From: a virus
IMG/VR virus record: IMGVR_UViG_3300046616_000190
Span: 1-22,294 of that record
DNA: 22,294 bases
Strand: one strand, 5' to 3'
Part shown: positions 1 through 5,403 of the stretch, piece by piece
How the letters are laid out: each line of letters starts with the position of its first letter
Numbering within the stretch: the first letter of the stretch is position 1
Program-made: the position numbers and the translations under genes
Notes under the pieces: model-generated
Database searches by the model: none
Seen by the model: the letters and a program-made list of their open reading frames with translations, nothing else
What the model was told of the DNA's origin: nothing

Positions 1-50
1 AGATGCTCAATGCTGCTGGACGTTGCATAACTGAGGCTATCAAGCCCGAC

Positions 51-133
51 TCAATTGATAGCTAAAAACAATTAGCTCTAGTACAGCGCGCGTGGCACAC
101 TGAGCACTCGTTACCAACACATCAGGAGTACTC
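51..133 (+). promoter_or_regulatory. AT-rich leader with promoter-like pair and dyad symmetries upstream of the early gene chain
   Basis: This non-coding leader is clearly more AT-rich than the genes after it. TTGATA at 55-60 (5 of 6 matches to a -35 box) is followed 16 bases later by TCTAGT at 77-82 (4 of 6 to a -10 box). An inverted repeat, AGCTAA at 60-65 and TTAGCT at 72-77, fills the spacer between them, and TCAATTGA at 51-58 is a perfect palindrome across the -35 box. Two similar 8-mers follow: GAGCACTC at 102-109 and the palindrome GAGTACTC at 126-133, the latter overlapping the ribosome binding site AGGAG (124-128) of the first gene. I infer a regulated promoter with operator-like dyads. 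The -10 match is weak and no repressor gene is in view. Nothing else is supported in bases 1-136. Confidence 0.35.
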
Positions 134-136
134 AGT

Positions 137-316
137 ATGAATCAGGAAATTCAAGTCAACGTGGTCAACGAGTTTGGCCGCAAGCGGATCAAGCCGGTCG
201 ACCACAACGCCGAACTGTTCTGCAAGCTGCTCGGCAGCAAGACGCTGACCGAGGACAACATCGCCGTCATCAAGCAGCTCGGCTTCGCCGTCACCGTCGT
301 GCCGGAGGAACTGTGA
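137..316 (+). CDS. Small hypothetical phage protein (59 aa)
   Basis: This 59-residue protein starts at an ATG with a well-placed AGGAG eight bases upstream, so the start is secure. The product begins MNQEIQVNVVNEFG and ends VTVVPEEL. It is soluble, with alternating charged and beta-prone stretches, and has no membrane segment or recognisable domain. Its stop codon overlaps the GTG start of the next gene in a GTGA, the first link of the translationally coupled chain that runs to the end of this block. I do not recognise the family. The compact arrangement fits an accessory early gene of a phage. Confidence 0.72.
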   Translation: MNQEIQVNVVNEFGRKRIKPVDHNAELFCKLLGSKTLTEDNIAVIKQLGFAVTVVPEEL

Positions 317-606
317 GCGCCCTGCACGAAGTCAGCGCCCTGTTCACGCCGATGCGCCTGACCGGCCACGGCAACACCGCCGTCGTGCTGCGCGGCAATG
401 CCGGCGGCTTCGACCTGCGCGGCTGCCCGGCCGGGCCGCAACTGGCGGCGTTCATCCAGCGCGCCTGCAACCACCATGCCGACCTGGTCGACGCCTTGCA
501 GATCACGCTCGACCTGATCCAGCAACTGGAAGGCATGGACAACCGCGCCGAGCCGGCCACCGATGTGAGCCAGCTGCACCGGCTGCTGGCCAAGGTGCGC
601 ACATGA
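313..606 (+). CDS. Hypothetical phage protein (97 aa)
   Basis: The protein has 97 residues and uses a GTG start that lies inside the preceding stop codon (GTGA), so it is probably made by translational coupling. Residues 1-55 look like a small globular region containing a glycine-rich turn (LRGNAGGFDLRGCPAG). Residues 55-95 are predicted helical (LVDALQITLDLIQQLEGM). It carries two cysteines, at about residues 37 and 56, with no clear metal-site spacing. I do not recognise a family. The next gene starts inside its stop codon as ATGA. Confidence 0.75.
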   Translation: MSALHEVSALFTPMRLTGHGNTAVVLRGNAGGFDLRGCPAGPQLAAFIQRACNHHADLVDALQITLDLIQQLEGMDNRAEPATDVSQLHRLLAKVRT

Positions 607-749
607 AGCGCCCGCCGCACGTGCCGCCCCGCTCGCCATATCAGGATTACATCGCCACCCAGCGCCGCTACAAGTGGATCGAGCGCGCTGCCTACGTGGC
701 CATTGGGCTGGTGCTCGTCGCCATCCTGTTCGGCCAGATCGGCGCCTGA
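603..749 (+). CDS. Small single-span membrane protein (48 aa)
   Basis: The ATG overlaps the previous stop (ATGA), giving 48 codons. Residues 1-28 are basic and proline-rich (MKRPPHVPPRSPYQDY, then RRYKWIER). Residues 30-46 are a continuous hydrophobic helix (AYVAIGLVLVAILFGQI). The positive cytoplasmic-looking N-terminus and single helix suggest an inner-membrane peptide with its N-terminus inside. Tiny membrane peptides are common among early and accessory phage genes, but the sequence does not reveal the role. There is a 31-base gap to the next gene, which has its own ribosome binding site. Confidence 0.65.
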   Translation: MKRPPHVPPRSPYQDYIATQRRYKWIERAAYVAIGLVLVAILFGQIGA

Positions 750-780
750 TTCCACCATACCACCACCAAGGGAAGAACAC

Positions 781-1467
781 ATGAACGAGAACGACAACAA
801 ATGCGTCTGCGGCGAGCCTGAAACGGCTGGCACCACGCACCGCACCGATGGGCCTTGCCACGTTGCCGAGCGTCCTTCGGTGCCGAGCGTAGCGCAAAGC
901 ATCGAAGACATTAACCGCGTCTGGACCGCGATGCCTGCCGCGCTGTGCAATGAGCCATCCGTGAAGTCGCTCTACAAATCGGCGCTGGCCGCCGCTCAAG
1001 CCGCGCCAGCCACCCCGGCACCAGCCGCCCCGCAAGCAGTACAGGCACAGGTGCCGCCAGAGCAGCGAGCATGGACACCAACGCCCGAGCCGTTCGGCTA
1101 TTTCCGCAAGAACGGCAAGCTCTACGAGCGCCTTCACGGACATCCGAACGAGCATACGCTGAAATCTGGCTGGTTCCCGTTGTGGGCCGCCCCGAGCAGC
1201 ACCGAGGCACGCGCTACCGCAGCCGAGGATGCGCGGGATCAGGTGCTAGAGAAGCTGCTGACGACTGGCGGCAGGATGTCGAACGTGCTTTTCAACTACT
1301 CCCAAATGGAATCGCTGCTACCAAACAAGGATGAGCGCGACGGCTTGAAACAACTGCAACGAGAGTGGGACGAGGCCCGGATCGCCCTCAAGCGCACCAC
1401 TAGCCCCAGCCAGGAACCGGCAAGCGGCACTGCTGGCACACCGGATGCGGAAGGGGCGCAGCAATGA
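781..1467 (+). CDS. Modular early phage protein with Cys/His cluster and Ead/Ea22-like segment (228 aa)
   Basis: I chose the ATG at 781 because AGGGA lies seven bases upstream; an in-frame GTG further upstream sits inside the previous gene. The N-terminus has a possible metal cluster: C8-x-C10, H20, C26, H27. Residues 75-105 are an Ala/Pro/Gln-rich linker. Residues about 104-138 contain EPFGYFRKNGKLYER and end in GWFPLWAAP. This resembles the short modular 'P-L-Y-A-A-P' segment of many Ead/Ea22-type accessory phage proteins, a family assignment I make from memory of the motif. The C-terminus is helical (residues 140-205) and then low-complexity. Function is unknown. The stop overlaps the next start (ATGA). 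Confidence 0.75.
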   Translation: MNENDNKCVCGEPETAGTTHRTDGPCHVAERPSVPSVAQSIEDINRVWTAMPAALCNEPSVKSLYKSALAAAQAAPATPAPAAPQAVQAQVPPEQRAWTPTPEPFGYFRKNGKLYERLHGHPNEHTLKSGWFPLWAAPSSTEARATAAEDARDQVLEKLLTTGGRMSNVLFNYSQMESLLPNKDERDGLKQLQREWDEARIALKRTTSPSQEPASGTAGTPDAEGAQQ

Positions 1468-1667
1468 AAACCTTCAACCTAAGCTGCAAGGTCACGGTCA
1501 GCGCCTACACGGAAGTGCAGGCCAATAGCCTCGAAGAAGCCATCAAGATCGCCGCCACCCGCGACGTAGAGATCGGCGGCATGGGCAGCGGCAACGACCC
1601 CGATGAATCTTGGATCATCGACGATGCCGATGGCGCGCACCAAGAAATCCGAAACGACGAGGACTGA
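1464..1667 (+). CDS. Small acidic hypothetical protein (67 aa)
   Basis: This 67-residue product starts at an ATG overlapping the preceding stop. It reads as beta strand (MKTFNLSCKVTVSAYTEV), then a helix with the pattern NSLEEAIKIAATRDV, then a strongly acidic tail (DPDESWIIDDADGAH). The strand-helix pattern with 'A-x-S-x-E-E-A-I' is typical of small bacterial and phage proteins in which a repeated 'v.A.s.eeAi..a' unit folds as an alpha/beta unit. It gives no specific function. A three-base gap separates it from the next ATG, consistent with one polycistronic message. Confidence 0.7.
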   Translation: MKTFNLSCKVTVSAYTEVQANSLEEAIKIAATRDVEIGGMGSGNDPDESWIIDDADGAHQEIRNDED

Positions 1668-1670
1668 ACC

Positions 1671-2357
1671 ATGACCGATAACACCAAGCGCGGCACCGAT
1701 GCCGCCCCTACTGCCAGCGCACCGAGCGCCGCACAAGACAGCAGTGCAACGAGCGCGAAATGCCCAACTTGCCTCGGCAATGACGGAGATGCTCCGTGCG
1801 CCTACCCGAGCGAAGGAAAGGCGGGGTGCTTGCGCGATAAGCGTCGGGAAGCGCAAGACGGAACCTCCGCTAACGGGTCGGCAGAATGGCGGAGGGCCAT
1901 TCGGCAACTCAACGAAATCACCCCGCCAGCCGCGCATATCGCCCAGCCGCCCGCTATCGGACAGCAAGCGGATAGCGATGAAGTTCTCGCCTTGCACCGC
2001 AAGCTCGCCGCCGAAACGCTGCGCGCCGACCAGGGCTGGCAGCGGTACGAGGCGAAGAACCGCGAGTGCTTAGACTTACGTGCCGCACGCTCGGCCCACC
2101 TCTCCGCAACTAACAGCGGTACCGAAGGCGTGGATACGGACGACTGTGCCGCATTCTCCGATGCAGTGTTATTCGGCACCGCCCCGGCACCGCAAGCTGC
2201 GCCCGACGATGGCGTCAAGCTGCTGCGCCGACTCAAGCGCGACCTGATGCACGCTCGCCTTCACATGCCCGACACGCTCGACACTTACCGCCGCGCCTGC
2301 ACCAGTGCCGAGTGCGACATCGAGGAATTTCTGGCAACCCAGCGAGGTGCAGCATGA
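1671..2357 (+). CDS. Hypothetical phage protein with N-terminal four-Cys cluster (228 aa)
   Basis: The ATG lies three bases after the preceding stop. Residues 1-29 are Ser/Thr/Ala-rich and probably disordered. They are followed by a short Cys-rich module, C31-P-T-C34 with C43 and C53, spaced like a small zinc-binding knuckle. The middle (about 85-150) contains a helical stretch with alternating charges (ALHRKLAAETLRADQGWQRY). The C-terminal 45 residues (DDGVKLLRRLKRDLMHARLH onward, ending FLATQRGAA) form a charged helical module. It is the second of three proteins in this chain with a Cys cluster. The family is not recognised. The stop overlaps the next start (ATGA). Confidence 0.72.
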   Translation: MTDNTKRGTDAAPTASAPSAAQDSSATSAKCPTCLGNDGDAPCAYPSEGKAGCLRDKRREAQDGTSANGSAEWRRAIRQLNEITPPAAHIAQPPAIGQQADSDEVLALHRKLAAETLRADQGWQRYEAKNRECLDLRAARSAHLSATNSGTEGVDTDDCAAFSDAVLFGTAPAPQAAPDDGVKLLRRLKRDLMHARLHMPDTLDTYRRACTSAECDIEEFLATQRGAA

Positions 2358-2530
2358 GCGCCGCTCAACTGGTTGGCGCGGCCATGATTCTCGCGTTCTT
2401 CGCCGTCCTGTTTGCTCTGGTAGCGCGCAGCTTTGGCACCACGGAGGCTGCGATAGGCTTCGGCATTGCGATCGCGGCCACCGGGTTTCTTGTAGGCGCG
2501 GTCTATTTGTTGGTCGGAGGTGCTGCATGA
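2354..2530 (+). CDS. Small two-helix membrane protein (58 aa)
   Basis: This 58-residue product has ATGA overlaps at both ends, so it is tightly coupled to its neighbours. Two hydrophobic stretches are visible: residues about 4-24 (AQLVGAAMILAFFAVLFALV) and about 33-56 (AIGFGIAIAATGFLVGAV). A short polar turn, ARSFGTTE, joins them. There is almost no soluble portion, so it is a helical hairpin in the inner membrane. The topology would also suit a holin or antiholin, but the gene is far from the lysis genes and in the opposite transcription unit. I therefore leave it as a membrane protein of unknown function. Confidence 0.7.
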   Translation: MSAAQLVGAAMILAFFAVLFALVARSFGTTEAAIGFGIAIAATGFLVGAVYLLVGGAA

Positions 2531-3588
2531 GCGCGCACATCAAGACGTGGCAGGTTCGGCTGCTAGAAAACGGGAACATGGGCAACGAGGCGCATTTCAT
2601 GCAAGCCGAAATCGCCGACCTGCGCGCCCGCGTCGCTGAACTGGAAGCGGAACTCAAAGACGCGCTGGTCAGTTCGGGGCTTGCGAACCTGGCGCTTGAG
2701 CAGAGCGCCGCAAAGCTCCAGCAGGCCGACGACTACATCGAGAAGCTGGAGGCGGCCCGGCCCACCGGACAGGCGGCCACCACGGCAAGCGCGAGCCTCC
2801 ACGAACTCAAGCAAAAGCTTGCTGAGGCGATTGGCGAAGGCAATTCGATCACGATCCACGGCCTCCCAGCACCCAGACGTGAGGCTGCACTGGACGACCC
2901 GAAGATGGCGGCGTATCTGCGCAACGAACCTTGGATTGCTGCCTATATCGAAACGCTCGAATGCGAACTCCGCAAGGCCCAGGCAGCGCATGCTGGCGCG
3001 GAGGAAAAACAGACTCAGCAGGCGCACGTGATGCCGCCCGTCGCGGCACCCGTTAGCCAACACGATGCAGACGACCAGTGGATATTCGACTTGGCAGCGG
3101 AACATGAGGTACGTCCGTCACCCCTGTTCGGGCCGGTGGCGTTCAGCAGCACGGGCATTCTGAACTTTGCCCGCGCCATCAAATCCGAGGTAGCCACCCG
3201 GTTCGCGCAGGGCGGCGTAACGAGCAACGAAGCGGCCGACACGCAAGCAGCGCGGGCGGCAGTGCCGTTTTTCAATATCATCCCGACGCTGACGAAAGAA
3301 AAGGAAGCGGCAGCCGAGCGCGGCATCTGCCCGGACTGCGGCACGCCCGACCTCCATCATATCAACAGCGCCGAAGGCATGCGCTTCTTCCAGTGCGGGA
3401 AGTGCAAAGACCTCGTTGTGTTGGGTTTCGCCCCATCAGCCGCACAGGAAGGCAAGCAGGCCAGCGCGCCAGCAGACGAGGAATGCAGCCTGTGTGACGG
3501 GATGGGCTTCATCGACGGTGCGGGATCAATTTGCCCGCATTGCGACGGCAGCGGGACCGAGCCAGCAGGCGGGAAGGGCAGCGCATGA
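2527..3588 (+). CDS. Coiled-coil protein with zinc ribbon and DnaJ-like Cys motif (353 aa)
   Basis: The ATG overlaps the previous stop; an in-frame ATG at 2578 is a possible alternative start. Residues about 18-80 are a coiled coil with regular heptads (EIADLRARVAELEAELKDAL). The centre holds helical modules (residues 90-165) and a region beginning DDQWIFDLAAEHEV of the modular phage type. The C-terminus carries two Cys sites. One is a zinc ribbon, C268-x2-C271 and C290-x2-C293. The other is a DnaJ-like pair, C320-SL-C323-D-G-M-G and C336-PH-C339-D-G-S-G. DnaJ-like repeats bind zinc in the families where they are known, but no J-domain is present. The role is unknown; nucleic-acid or protein binding is an inference. 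It is the largest gene of the left block. Confidence 0.78.
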   Translation: MSAHIKTWQVRLLENGNMGNEAHFMQAEIADLRARVAELEAELKDALVSSGLANLALEQSAAKLQQADDYIEKLEAARPTGQAATTASASLHELKQKLAEAIGEGNSITIHGLPAPRREAALDDPKMAAYLRNEPWIAAYIETLECELRKAQAAHAGAEEKQTQQAHVMPPVAAPVSQHDADDQWIFDLAAEHEVRPSPLFGPVAFSSTGILNFARAIKSEVATRFAQGGVTSNEAADTQAARAAVPFFNIIPTLTKEKEAAAERGICPDCGTPDLHHINSAEGMRFFQCGKCKDLVVLGFAPSAAQEGKQASAPADEECSLCDGMGFIDGAGSICPHCDGSGTEPAGGKGSA

Positions 3589-3746
3589 ACCGCACCCCGA
3601 TCCTGCGCCGTGGCGAGCGCCGCGCCTTCCACAAGTGGCGCTGGTTCAAGGAGCGCCGAAGCGGTTTCGACCGGCGCCAGCGGGTGGCCGACAGCGCTGA
3701 GCCTTGCGTGCCGTCAATATGTACGGATGGCAAGGCGCTACAGTAA
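3585..3746 (+). CDS. Small basic hypothetical protein (53 aa)
   Basis: The ATG overlaps the preceding stop (ATGA). The 53-residue product is strongly basic in its first 35 residues, with many arginines (RTPILRRGERRAFHKWRWF, then ERRSGFDRRQR). It ends in a neutral tail containing two cysteines (EPCVPSICTDG). The 'RSGFDRRQR' segment resembles short 'GRRxxDRRxSGFDRR' motifs seen in bacterial and phage small proteins of unknown function. Charge suggests nucleic-acid or membrane-surface contact, but this is speculative. A 22-base gap with a good ribosome binding site follows before the lipoprotein gene. Confidence 0.6.
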   Translation: MNRTPILRRGERRAFHKWRWFKERRSGFDRRQRVADSAEPCVPSICTDGKALQ

Positions 3747-3768
3747 CGTTTCCACTTTGGAGGTTTCC

Positions 3769-3972
3769 ATGAAAAAGACCCTTGCCGTGTTCTGCATCCT
3801 GCTGTCGGGCTGCGCCAGCGATCCTACCGCGCGCCGCGACTTTGCCGACCGGCTGGCGGTGCTGGCGCAGCAAGTGGCCGCCGCCGACCGCCAGCGCGTG
3901 GCGAATGCGCCCCGGCACGTGGTCTGCACCCCGTCCGGGCCGTTCAACCAGCGCACGGTCGTGTGTTACTAG
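3769..3972 (+). CDS. Small phage lipoprotein (67 aa), candidate exclusion or conversion factor
   Basis: GGAGG lies five bases before the ATG, the strongest ribosome binding site in this block. The protein starts MKKTLAVFCILLSGCAS, a classic type II signal peptide with lipobox L-S-G-C15; residue +2 is alanine, favouring the outer membrane. The mature part is a short helix (about residues 21-44) followed by a C-terminal segment, C-x14-C-Y, that could form a disulphide in the periplasm. Small phage lipoproteins such as Cor of phi80/N15 and Llp of T5 block receptors against superinfection, so that is one hypothesis; I see no direct homology. Its stop codon interlocks with that of the opposing Rz gene. 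Confidence 0.8.
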   Translation: MKKTLAVFCILLSGCASDPTARRDFADRLAVLAQQVAAADRQRVANAPRHVVCTPSGPFNQRTVVCY

Positions 3973-4457
3973 TCGGCCATGCCGTTGCCACGCACGAAGG
4001 CCTGGCACGCGCGCCCGGCCGCCAGCGCGGTTTCGACCCGTTGCTCTAGCTCTTTAATACGTTCCTCAAGGTCTGGGAGAACCAGCCGGCCGGCGGAATC
4101 GGCTGCATCGCCGCCGCCGGGGCGTGCGGGATCGGCGGCGGTGGCAGGCTGGCCGGCACACAGGCGGGGGCCGACGCGCACCCGCTCAGCAGCAATGCGA
4201 GCGACAACAGGGGCAAGTTCTTCATCGTGGACTTTCGTGATGGCGCGGTTGGTTTCCAGTTGCTGCACGGCTTGGGCGGTATTTTCCTGCACGCGCGCCA
4301 GAATGGCTTTCTCTTCTGCTTGTGCACGGCGCGCATCCTCAACCGCGTGCGCGGCCTGTTCGTGCGCCAGCCCGCGCGCGTAGCCGCTGCCGAACAGCGC
4401 CAGCGCCAAGGCCAGCAAAGCGCCCCAGCGCCACGCCAGCGGCACCATGCTAAGCAT
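3969..4457 (-). CDS. Rz: Rz-like inner-membrane spanin subunit (162 aa)
   Basis: This is the last gene of the late operon. Residues about 11-25 form one N-terminal transmembrane helix (WGALLALALALFGSG). It is followed by a long charged helical region that would span the periplasm, with coiled-coil stretches at about 30-85 (EDARRAQAEEKAILARVQEN) and near the C-terminus (LPDLEERIKELEQRVETAL). That is the architecture of i-spanins. The start at 4457 is chosen because AAGGG lies five bases upstream; a second in-frame ATG at 4448 lacks good spacing. The gene overlaps the upstream holin-like gene by eight bases and contains a complete Rz1-type lipoprotein gene in another frame, which strongly supports the call. 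Confidence 0.88.
   Translation of the reverse strand: MLSMVPLAWRWGALLALALALFGSGYARGLAHEQAAHAVEDARRAQAEEKAILARVQENTAQAVQQLETNRAITKVHDEELAPVVARIAAERVRVGPRLCAGQPATAADPARPGGGDAADSAGRLVLPDLEERIKELEQRVETALAAGRACQAFVRGNGMAD
4046..4225 (-). CDS. Rz1: Rz1-like outer-membrane spanin lipoprotein nested in Rz (59 aa)
   Basis: The reading frame lies wholly inside Rz in a different frame on the same strand. It begins MKNLPLLSLALLLSGCAS, a type II signal peptide with lipobox L-S-G-C16. The mature peptide of about 44 residues is proline-rich (PASLPPPPIPHAP, then PIPPAGW), the hallmark of o-spanins. These sit in the outer membrane and complex with the periplasmic end of Rz to fuse the two membranes at the end of lysis. 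The ribosome binding site is weak (GAAAG), as is common for embedded Rz1 genes. It stops 77 bases before the end of Rz, so it is fully nested rather than overhanging. Confidence 0.9.
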   Translation of the reverse strand: MKNLPLLSLALLLSGCASAPACVPASLPPPPIPHAPAAAMQPIPPAGWFSQTLRNVLKS

Positions 4458-4677
4458 CCCGGCCCTTGGCGGCCAGCGAGGCGTTGGTGCGGAAGCGCAG
4501 CGCGATGTTCAGCCCGACCACGCACAGCATGATCAGCTTGTAGCGCTCGGGGGCGAGGTAGTCGGCCAACTGCGGCAGGCTGTCCTTGGCGTAGTCGAGC
4601 GCGGGGATCAGCGCCAAGAGCAGGCCGTTGAGCCAGATGGTCAGCGAGCGCCACGCGCCCTTCAGGTGGTCGGTCAT
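4450..4677 (-). CDS. Second holin-like two-helix membrane protein (75 aa)
   Basis: A very strong AGGAGGAGG precedes the ATG, and the start overlaps the endolysin stop (ATGA). The 75-residue product has two hydrophobic segments, about 12-27 (LTIWLNGLLLALIPAL) and 47-60 (KLIMLCVVGLNIAL). They are separated by a polar loop DYAKDSLPQLADYLAPERY, and a basic C-terminus follows (RFRTNASLAAKG). The pattern 'L-P-Q-L-x-x-Y-L-x-x-x-x-Y-K' matches a group of small proteins commonly annotated as phage holins. Because a T7-type holin already precedes the endolysin, this one may be the true holin, an antiholin, or an auxiliary pore. The sequence alone does not decide. Confidence 0.7.
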   Translation of the reverse strand: MTDHLKGAWRSLTIWLNGLLLALIPALDYAKDSLPQLADYLAPERYKLIMLCVVGLNIALRFRTNASLAAKGRDA

Positions 4678-5138
4678 GCCAGTCCTCCTCCTGCACGTTG
4701 ATAGGCAGCAATCAGGTCGGCCAGTTTGTTGGCGCGTTGCCCATAGCTGTTGCCGGGGAATGAAGCCCAGCGACTGGCACACTTGCCGATGGCCTCGCTG
4801 ATCCGGCCTGCGCCAATATCGTCATAGGCGTGGCATTCCTTGATCAGTTGGATCGCCCACTTGTCCTGCGACTCCTTGCCAAAGTCGGGCAACTCCAGTT
4901 GCGCGCGGTAGTGGTCCCAATAGCGCCCCATGAACTGGTAGCGCCCGGCGGCGTCGGAGTTGGTGGCGTCGTCATGCCGCCTCGGGTGCGACACGTAACT
5001 GCCGAACAGGATAGGATTGGCAGGCGTCGAACCGACGCACACGTTGTAGCCATCATCGGAGGTACGCAGCAGGCGTGGGCCGATTTCCGACCACGCGATC
5101 ATGTCAAGGAAAGCCTTGAGGTTGGATAGGCGGTTCAT
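4674..5138 (-). CDS. Endolysin, lambda R-like lytic transglycosylase, GH104 (154 aa)
   Basis: The protein matches the phage lambda R family, which cleaves the MurNAc-GlcNAc bond of peptidoglycan with formation of a 1,6-anhydro end. The N-terminus KAFLDMIAWSEIG aligns with lambda R KAFLDMLAWSEGT, placing the catalytic glutamate at E18. Other shared blocks are GYNVCVG, SHPRR, AGRYQFMGRYWDHYR, a QLELPDF region, and the C-terminal 'AxxxCAxxWASxPGxxYGQ' motif. Its length of 154 residues is close to the 158 of lambda R. There is no signal peptide or SAR anchor, so release to the periplasm should need a holin. ATGA overlaps link it to both neighbours; AAGGAG lies 11 bases before the ATG at 5138. Confidence 0.95.
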   Translation of the reverse strand: MNRLSNLKAFLDMIAWSEIGPRLLRTSDDGYNVCVGSTPANPILFGSYVSHPRRHDDATNSDAAGRYQFMGRYWDHYRAQLELPDFGKESQDKWAIQLIKECHAYDDIGAGRISEAIGKCASRWASFPGNSYGQRANKLADLIAAYQRAGGGLA

Positions 5139-5338
5139 GGCTCGGCGCGCTCCTTGCGCCGCCAGAACTCGCGCCGCACCAGCACCGCGATTTGCAGCAC
5201 CGTGTAGACGATGGCAAAGCAGGTCAGCCACTTTTCGATGGGCTTGTCCAGCAGGAAGTGCCAGATCGACAGCCCGACCGGCGGCGCGGTTTCGATGGCC
5301 GCCTTGAATACAGCGTTCAGTTCGGTTTGTGCATCCAA
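5135..5338 (-). CDS. T7-type holin (67 aa), TTG start
   Basis: The product resembles T7 gp17.5 in length (67 residues) and layout. An amphipathic N-terminus (NAVFKAAIETAPPVG) comes first, then a single hydrophobic helix at about 37-54. The segment KWLTCFAIVYTVLQI compares well with EWFYVAAIAYTVVQI of T7. A basic C-terminal tail follows (RREFWRRKER). Such holins open the inner membrane at a set time so the endolysin reaches the wall. No in-frame ATG exists near the N-terminus: the frame closes upstream with TAA, and the best start is TTG at 5338 with GGAG five bases before it. The stop overlaps the endolysin start (ATGA). About 65 AT-richer bases separate it from the upstream Ig-like gene. Confidence 0.82.
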   Translation of the reverse strand: MDAQTELNAVFKAAIETAPPVGLSIWHFLLDKPIEKWLTCFAIVYTVLQIAVLVRREFWRRKERAEP

Positions 5339-5403
5339 GGCGGCTCCGTCCAGTTAATGTTTTGCGGCAATTCTACCCGTTCAATATCATTTCGTGCGGG
5401 AAA

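Noticed and set aside
3-65. Short open frame at the left edge ending TAA at 63-65
   Set aside because: It could be the 3' end of an upstream gene, but about 20 codons without recognisable content cannot support a call, and it would run into the promoter-like region.
151-1155. 334-codon open frame on the - strand opposite the first early genes
   Set aside because: The + strand genes have ribosome binding sites and ATGA coupling; the - frame crosses several of them and has shadow-type composition.
5339-5403. Possible separate lysis promoter on the - strand in the 65-base gap before the holin
   Set aside because: The best pair (TTGAAC and AACATT, 17-base spacing) matches only 4 and 3 of 6 consensus bases, which is near chance for an AT-richer gap.
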